Program-made: the position numbers and the translations under genes
Origin: CAYNWK01 sp964400875
Lineage (GTDB): Bacteria; Chloroflexota; Anaerolineae; Anaerolineales; UBA4823
Assembly: GCA_964400875.1 (NCBI GenBank)
Contig: CAYNWK010000098.1
Location: 1 to 16,677, forward strand
Direction of reading: 5' to 3'
Length of the DNA: 16,677 nt
Shown: one piece after another, positions 13,081 through 16,677 of the stretch
How positions within the stretch are numbered: the stretch's first letter is position 1
How the letters are laid out: every line of letters starts with the position of its first letter
Notes under the pieces: model-generated
Told to the model about the DNA's origin: nothing
The model's input: the letters and a program-made list of their open reading frames with translations, nothing else
Databases searched by the model: none

Positions 13081-13866
13081 CGGAGGAGGGGTTTTCGCGA
13101 TCCTGCGGCCAGTTCGCGGGGTTGGCCTGGATATAGGCGCGGATGCGGTCCCATTCCGATTCTTCCCGGATGATATGTTCGTAATAGTTGCGCTGCCAGA
13201 CAGGCGCGCCGGGCGTGCGGCGAATCCCGTTGATCAGCCGCGCGGTGGTGGATTTGTAGGCCCCGATGATGACCCCCAACGATCCCGGGACCACGCCGGT
13301 GGGCCGGGGCGTGGTTGGTTGGGGCGAGGCCGGTTGGGGTGGTGTTTCCGGTAGGGGCGAGGCAAGGGGAGAATGGTCAATCGTACCCGAATCCTCTTGC
13401 CTCGCCCCNNNNNNNNNNNNNNNNNNNNNNNNNNNNNNNNNNNNNNNNNNNNNNNNNNNNNNNNNNNNNNNNNNNNNNNNNNNNNNNNNNNNNNNNNNNN
13501 NNNNNNNNGGGGCGAGGCAAGGGGAGAATGGTCAATCGTACCCGAATCCTCTTGCCTCGCCCCTACGGCGTTGACGTCATCGTCCAATACGGCGTCATCG
13601 TTCAAAACGATAATCCCATGAACGTGGTTTGGCATGACGATATAATCATACAATTGGACAAAACGAAAACGCTGCGCCAACCGGATCCATTCATTTTGCG
13701 CAATATAACCGGCGTCGTTAACCTGCACCTCACCAGCGGCGATCTCCACGAATAAATGTTCTCGCCCCCAGCTCATGATGGTCACAAAATACGCCCCCGG
13801 CCGGCTGTAGTCATAACCGGGGAGGCGGATCGATCGCCTGTGATGCTTTTCCGGATCATATTTCAC
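13070..13866 (-). CDS. RayT-type (REP-associated) transposase, split by an assembly gap
   Basis: Y1/HUH transposase related to IS200 TnpA. The N-terminal part has the family-typical YDPEKHHRRSIRLPGYDYS and an HUH motif H81-V-H83 (VMPNHVHGIIVLND). The C-terminal part (13070-13294) has LGVIIGAYKSTTARLINGIRR, VWQRNYYEHIIREE and IRAYIQANPANW, whose Tyr is the likely nucleophile. The 100 Ns put the halves out of frame. If the identical 55-bp ends are superimposed and the Ns dropped, one open frame of 213 codons results, with a Pro-rich linker of about 45 residues. GTG 13866 is the best start. The gene is divergent from uvrC, 55 bp away, and its stop lies in the 15-bp array. Confidence 0.82.
13354..13408. 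repeat. 55-bp palindromic unit, left contig end
   Basis: Identical over all 55 bases to 13509-13563. Its ends are inverted repeats, GGGGCGAGGCAAG against CTTGCCTCGCCCC (13 bp). With the adjoining GTA (13351-13353) and, beyond the gap, TAC (13564-13566), they extend to 16 bp. The pattern is that of a small non-autonomous palindromic element lying in frame in the RayT linker. Confidence 0.85.
13409..13508. other. Assembly gap of 100 Ns
   Basis: Exactly 100 Ns, a conventional placeholder for unknown distance. Both contigs end in the same 55-mer, which suggests the true gap is minus 55 (an unresolved overlap) rather than missing sequence. Confidence 0.95.
13509..13563. repeat. 55-bp palindromic unit, right contig end
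   Basis: Second identical copy of the 55-bp unit at 13354-13408, starting at the first base after the Ns. It is followed by TAC, which completes the inverted repeat begun by GTA at 13351. It is probably the same physical copy as the left one. Confidence 0.85.
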
Positions 13867-13905
13867 GAGTCTAATTTTACCTTCACCATGGCGGCGGGCG
13901 CGGTA

Positions 13906-13914
13906 TGTTAAAAT
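13906..13914 (+). promoter_or_regulatory. Extended -10 of uvrC, leaderless geometry
   Basis: TGT-TAAAAT forms an extended -10 (TGn plus hexamer 13909-13914), separated from ATG 13922 by 7 nt. Transcription would thus start at or beside the start codon. No -35 or Shine-Dalgarno is seen. Confidence 0.5.
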
Positions 13915-13921
13915 AATTTCG

Positions 13922-15784
13922 ATGGAAACGACCCAAAAAATCCAGGGCATCTTGGACACCGCGCCGACCAAGGCGGGCTGCTACCTGATGAAGAACGCCA
14001 GCGGCAAGGTGATCTACGTCGGCAAGGCGGTCAACCTGCGCAACCGGCTGCGGTCCTACTTCCACGCCAGCGCCCAGCACAACCCACGCACCCGCCAGCT
14101 GGTGCAGCGCATCGCCGACATCGAGTGGATCGTAGTGAGCTCGGAGCTCGAGGCACTGATCCTGGAGATGAACCTGATCAAGAAGTACCGGCCGCGCTAC
14201 AACGTGCGCCTGAAGGACGACAAGCGCTACCCGTACGTCAAGGTGCACTGGGCCGACCCGTTCCCCAAGGTGACGGTCACCCGGCGGCTGGCCGACGACG
14301 GCTCGCGCTATTTCGGGCCGTACACCAGCGTGTGGGCGGTCCACCAGACCCTGGACCTGCTGCGGCGCATCTTCCCCTACCTTACCTGCGACCGGACCAT
14401 CACCGGCCAGGACGAGCGCGCCTGCCTGTACTACGACATCAAGCTGTGCACGGCGCCGTGCATCGGGGCGATCGACCAGGCCGGCTACCGGCAGGTGATC
14501 GACGACCTGTGCCAGTTCCTGGAGGGGCGCACCGAGCCGATCGTCAGCCGGCTGAAGCGGGAGATGCAGCAGGCCTCCGAAGAGCTGCGCTTCGAGCGGG
14601 CCGCGGCGCTGCGCGACCAGCTGACCGCCATCGACAAGGTGGTCGAGCGGCAGAAGGTGGTCTCCAGCGAGTACATCGATTCGGATGTGATCGCCATGGC
14701 GCGCGCCGACGGGGAGGCCTGCGTGCAGGTGTTCTTCATCCGGGGCGGCAAGCTGATCGGCCGGGAGTACTTCCTGCTGGAAGGCGCCGAGGACACCCCC
14801 GACGCCGACGTGATGGCCGAGTTCCTCAAGCAGTTCTACGACCAGGTCTCCACCGTGCCCTCCCAGGTGCTGCTGCCGCACGAGGTGGAGGAGATGAGCA
14901 TCATCCGGCAGTGGCTGAGGACCCGGCGCAACGGCAAGAAGGTGGAGATCAAGATCCCGCGGCGGGGGCAGAAGCGCGAGCTGATCCAGATGGCGGCGGA
15001 GAACGCGGCCGAGACGCTGGCCGCGCTGCAGGCCCAGTGGGAAGCGGACACCAACCGCCAGACCGAGGCGCTGGCCGAACTGCAGGAAGCGCTGGCGCTG
15101 CCCGAGCCGCCCAACCGCATCGAGTGCTACGATATTTCCAACACCCAGGGCACCGCGGCGGTGGGCAGCATGGTGGTCTTCGAGCAGGGCACGCCGAGCA
15201 AGAAATACTACCGGCGCTTCAACATCCGCACGGTCAGCGGGCCGGACGATTTCGCCAGCATGGAAGAGGTGCTGGCGCGGCGCTTCAAGCGCTGGCAGGC
15301 GGCCCAGGAGAGCGCCGACCAGCCGGGGAAAAAGCCCGACAATGCCTTCGCCCTGCTGCCCGACCTACTGCTGGTGGACGGCGGCAAAGGGCAGCTCAGC
15401 CGGGCGGTCAGCGTGCTGGAGCAGTACGGCCTGAGGGAGGTGGTGCCGGTGGCGGGGCTGGCCAAGCAAAACGAAGAGCTGTTCGTGCCCAACCGCTCCC
15501 GGCCGATCCTGCTACCGCGGCAGTCGCAGGGGCTCTATCTGGTCCAGCGGGTGCGCGACGAGGCTCACCGCTTCGCGATCACGGCGCACCGCAAACGGCG
15601 CACGAAGGAGGGCCTGGCCTCGCGCCTGGACGCCATCCCGGGGGTCGGGCCGGTGCGGCGCAAGGCGCTGCTGGAGACGTTCGGGTCGATCCAGAAGATC
15701 CAGGAGGCGAACATCGAGGAGCTGCGCGCGATACGCGGGATCGACGAGAACATCGCCCAGGCGATCAAGGCGCATTTGGGGTAA
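13922..15784 (+). CDS. uvrC: Excinuclease ABC subunit C (620 aa)
   Basis: Incision nuclease of nucleotide-excision repair; it acts with UvrA and UvrB and cuts 3' then 5' of a lesion. Order of domains: a GIY-YIG nuclease (GCY 19-21, VIYVGKA 30-36, to about 97), a Cys-containing region (CDRTITGQDERACLYYDIKLCTAPC, about 159-183), and a UVR motif for UvrB contact (about 203-240). The RNase H-like nuclease follows, with ECYDISNTQG (401-410, Asp 404) and LLLVDGGKGQLS (Asp 486), then a helix-hairpin-helix pair (LDAIPGVGPVRRKALLETFGS from about 569). The length is normal for the family. It is divergent from the RayT gene, and its start overlaps a likely leaderless promoter. Intact and typical of the core genome in codon use. 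Confidence 0.97.
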   Translation: METTQKIQGILDTAPTKAGCYLMKNASGKVIYVGKAVNLRNRLRSYFHASAQHNPRTRQLVQRIADIEWIVVSSELEALILEMNLIKKYRPRYNVRLKDDKRYPYVKVHWADPFPKVTVTRRLADDGSRYFGPYTSVWAVHQTLDLLRRIFPYLTCDRTITGQDERACLYYDIKLCTAPCIGAIDQAGYRQVIDDLCQFLEGRTEPIVSRLKREMQQASEELRFERAAALRDQLTAIDKVVERQKVVSSEYIDSDVIAMARADGEACVQVFFIRGGKLIGREYFLLEGAEDTPDADVMAEFLKQFYDQVSTVPSQVLLPHEVEEMSIIRQWLRTRRNGKKVEIKIPRRGQKRELIQMAAENAAETLAALQAQWEADTNRQTEALAELQEALALPEPPNRIECYDISNTQGTAAVGSMVVFEQGTPSKKYYRRFNIRTVSGPDDFASMEEVLARRFKRWQAAQESADQPGKKPDNAFALLPDLLLVDGGKGQLSRAVSVLEQYGLREVVPVAGLAKQNEELFVPNRSRPILLPRQSQGLYLVQRVRDEAHRFAITAHRKRRTKEGLASRLDAIPGVGPVRRKALLETFGSIQKIQEANIEELRAIRGIDENIAQAIKAHLG

Positions 15785-15788
15785 GGGA

Positions 15789-15812
15789 CTGCTTCGCCGC
15801 GGTCGCAGTGAC
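15789..15812. repeat. Dispersed repeat fragment, copy R6
   Basis: ACTGCTTCGCCGCGGTCGCAGTGACA, four bases after the uvrC stop, is a short degenerate right half of the R1 family. Its ends (ACTGC / GCAGT) are themselves inverted. Confidence 0.45.
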
Positions 15813-15841
15813 AACGAAAATTATGTTATTGGAGTACTTGT

Positions 15842-15970
15842 ATGGCTAAGAAGAAGAACCAGATGTCCCAACGAGATAAGCGCGCGCTGCGCACGCGGCA
15901 GATCATTTTCGTGGCGATCGCCGTGATCATCATCCTGTCGATGATGATCTCGTTGTTCGTGAAGATATGA
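15842..15970 (+). CDS. Small single-span membrane protein (42 aa)
   Basis: ORF of 42 codons with GGAG (15831-15834) 7 nt before ATG 15842. The first 20 residues are strongly basic and polar (MAKKKNQMSQRDKRALRTRQ). A hydrophobic helix follows (IIFVAIAVIIILSMMISLFV, 21-40) and then KI. By the positive-inside rule the basic N-terminus is cytoplasmic. Function unknown; there is no signal-peptidase site. It lies 57 nt after uvrC on the same strand with the repeat fragment R6 between, so co-transcription is possible. Similar short basic-then-hydrophobic proteins occur widely and are often missed in annotation. Confidence 0.65.
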   Translation: MAKKKNQMSQRDKRALRTRQIIFVAIAVIIILSMMISLFVKI

Positions 15971-16026
15971 AATTTAGGGGGGAGGAATCAAGGCGCCAAG
16001 TTGTAGCAAGCAACCAGACTACATTC

Positions 16027-16677
16027 TTAGATCTTGAGCCAGCGATAGCCGAAGGGCGGTAAGGCCAGGCGCAAGACGCCGGTCCCGGCGGCGCGGTCCA
16101 CTTGGACCGGGGGCAGCGCAGCCCCGGAGAGCAGGTCGCTGGGCTGGCGGAACTGGTCGCCCGGGAGGGTCACCTCTACGTCGCGCGGCTCGTCCGCCAG
16201 GTTGTTGACGATCAGCAGGCGCTCGCCGGCCGACTGGCGCAGGTAGGCGGCGACCTGGTCCGTGCCGGCCTCCACCCAGGTGAAGCCGCTGGCGGCGAAG
16301 GCGGGCTGCGCCTTGCGCACCGAGATCATGCGCTTGAGCACGTTGAGCAGCGAGGCCGGGTCGTCCTGCTGGGCGGCCACGCTGACCGTCTCGGGGCCGT
16401 AGGGCGGCTCGGCAATCACGGGGGAGTAGAGTTCGTCTGCATCGGCCTCGGAGAAGCCAGCGTTGGTTCCGCTGTTCCACTGCATGGGGGTGCGCACCCC
16501 ATCGCGGTCCTGCAACCAGATATTGTCGCCCATGCCAATCTCGTCGCCGTAATAGACGATCGGCGTGCCGGTCAGGGTCATCAACAAGGAGTTGGCCAGC
16601 TCGATCTTGCCCCGGTTGTTATCCAGCAGGGGCGCCAGGCGGCGGCGGATGCCCAGGTTGAGGCGCATGCGCGGCTC
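16027..16677 (-). CDS. treS: Trehalose synthase / GH13 family, C-terminal part
   Basis: C-terminal 216 residues of a glycoside hydrolase family 13 enzyme, most like trehalose synthase (maltose alpha-D-glucosyltransferase), which interconverts maltose and trehalose. Typical stretches, by residue from Met 16668: NLGIRRRLAPLLDN (4-17), GTPIVYYGDEIGMGDN (34-49) and DRDGVRTPMQWN (54-65). GTNAGFSEAD follows, then a C-terminal beta domain ending in FGYRWLKI. The start and the catalytic (beta/alpha)8 core lie beyond the window end, so this entry is partial. Other GH13 members (oligo-1,6-glucosidase, alpha-glucosidase) are less likely given GMGDNIWLQDRDGVRTPMQW. It converges on the small membrane protein gene, with 56 bp and no clear terminator between. 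Confidence 0.88.
   Translation of the reverse strand, partial: EPRMRLNLGIRRRLAPLLDNNRGKIELANSLLMTLTGTPIVYYGDEIGMGDNIWLQDRDGVRTPMQWNSGTNAGFSEADADELYSPVIAEPPYGPETVSVAAQQDDPASLLNVLKRMISVRKAQPAFAASGFTWVEAGTDQVAAYLRQSAGERLLIVNNLADEPRDVEVTLPGDQFRQPSDLLSGAALPPVQVDRAAGTGVLRLALPPFGYRWLKI

Noticed and set aside
12900..13154. Pentapeptide-repeat protein encoded on the minus strand across the 15-bp array
   Set aside because: The LVRPI/PVGPT-like units arise simply from the 15-bp period. They lack the A(D/N)Lxx pattern, the frame overlaps the RayT 3' end, and no ribosome site was found.
13354..13563. True tandem array of 55-bp units across the Ns
   Set aside because: Possible, but exact identity at both contig ends, a conventional 100-N filler and restoration of the RayT frame when the ends are merged all favour a single copy.
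14125..15849. 574-residue open frame inside uvrC in another frame
   Set aside because: Arg/Gly/Ala-rich shadow of the GC-rich uvrC gene with no recognisable domain.
1..16677. tRNA, rRNA or tmRNA genes
   Set aside because: I looked for cloverleaf hallmarks (GGTTCGAATCC-type arms, CCA ends) and conserved rRNA segments on both strands by eye and saw none.

Overview
The window reads as a chromosomal segment of a GC-rich bacterium, most likely a member of the Chloroflexota, class Anaerolineae or a close relative. This is inferred from gene content (a UvrC and trehalose synthase of that type, RayT transposases with long variable linkers, abundant GTCATTGCGA-type palindromic repeats) and was not tested by a search. 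A run of 100 Ns, whose two flanks are identical 55-mers, points to a draft or metagenome assembly.

Layout. 107-3869 (+) is housekeeping: a YceD/DUF177 protein, a primary-type sigma factor, and methionyl-tRNA synthetase (metG). Between the sigma factor and metG lies what looks like a complete leader-peptide transcription attenuator: a sigma70-type promoter, a 35-codon ORF with seven Met codons (four within six codons), and two mutually exclusive 9-bp stems, the second a terminator. 3926-4434 is a single-ORF IS200-type element between hairpins. 4513-5001 (+) is a SixA-type histidine phosphatase. 5194-6186 (-) carries a small conserved-looking protein and the PncC/CinA C-terminal amidase, embedded in dispersed palindromic repeats. 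6448-7431 (-) is an AT-rich, probably imported metallo-beta-lactamase-fold gene with its own terminator.

7602-11700 (-) is a two-gene operon with an 8-nt overlap: a CHAT protease-SIR2 fusion followed by an nSTAND1 NTPase with a multi-span membrane C-terminus. By domain logic this is a conflict/defence or programmed-cell-death module. 11928-12840 (+) is a two-gene cassette of unknown function with an 8-nt overlap, preceded by a strongly structured leader. 12946-13866 holds a nine-unit 15-bp tandem array and a RayT transposase (-). The N-gap splits this gene, but fusing the identical 55-bp ends gives an uninterrupted 213-codon reading frame. 13922-15970 (+) is uvrC plus a 42-residue single-span membrane protein. 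16027 to the end (-) is the C-terminal part of a trehalose synthase.

The strongest candidates for undescribed biology are the metG attenuator (1778-2019) and the CHAT-SIR2/nSTAND1-TM module. The structured leader before the 12063 cassette is next. All functional statements rest on motif recognition by eye; no database search was run.
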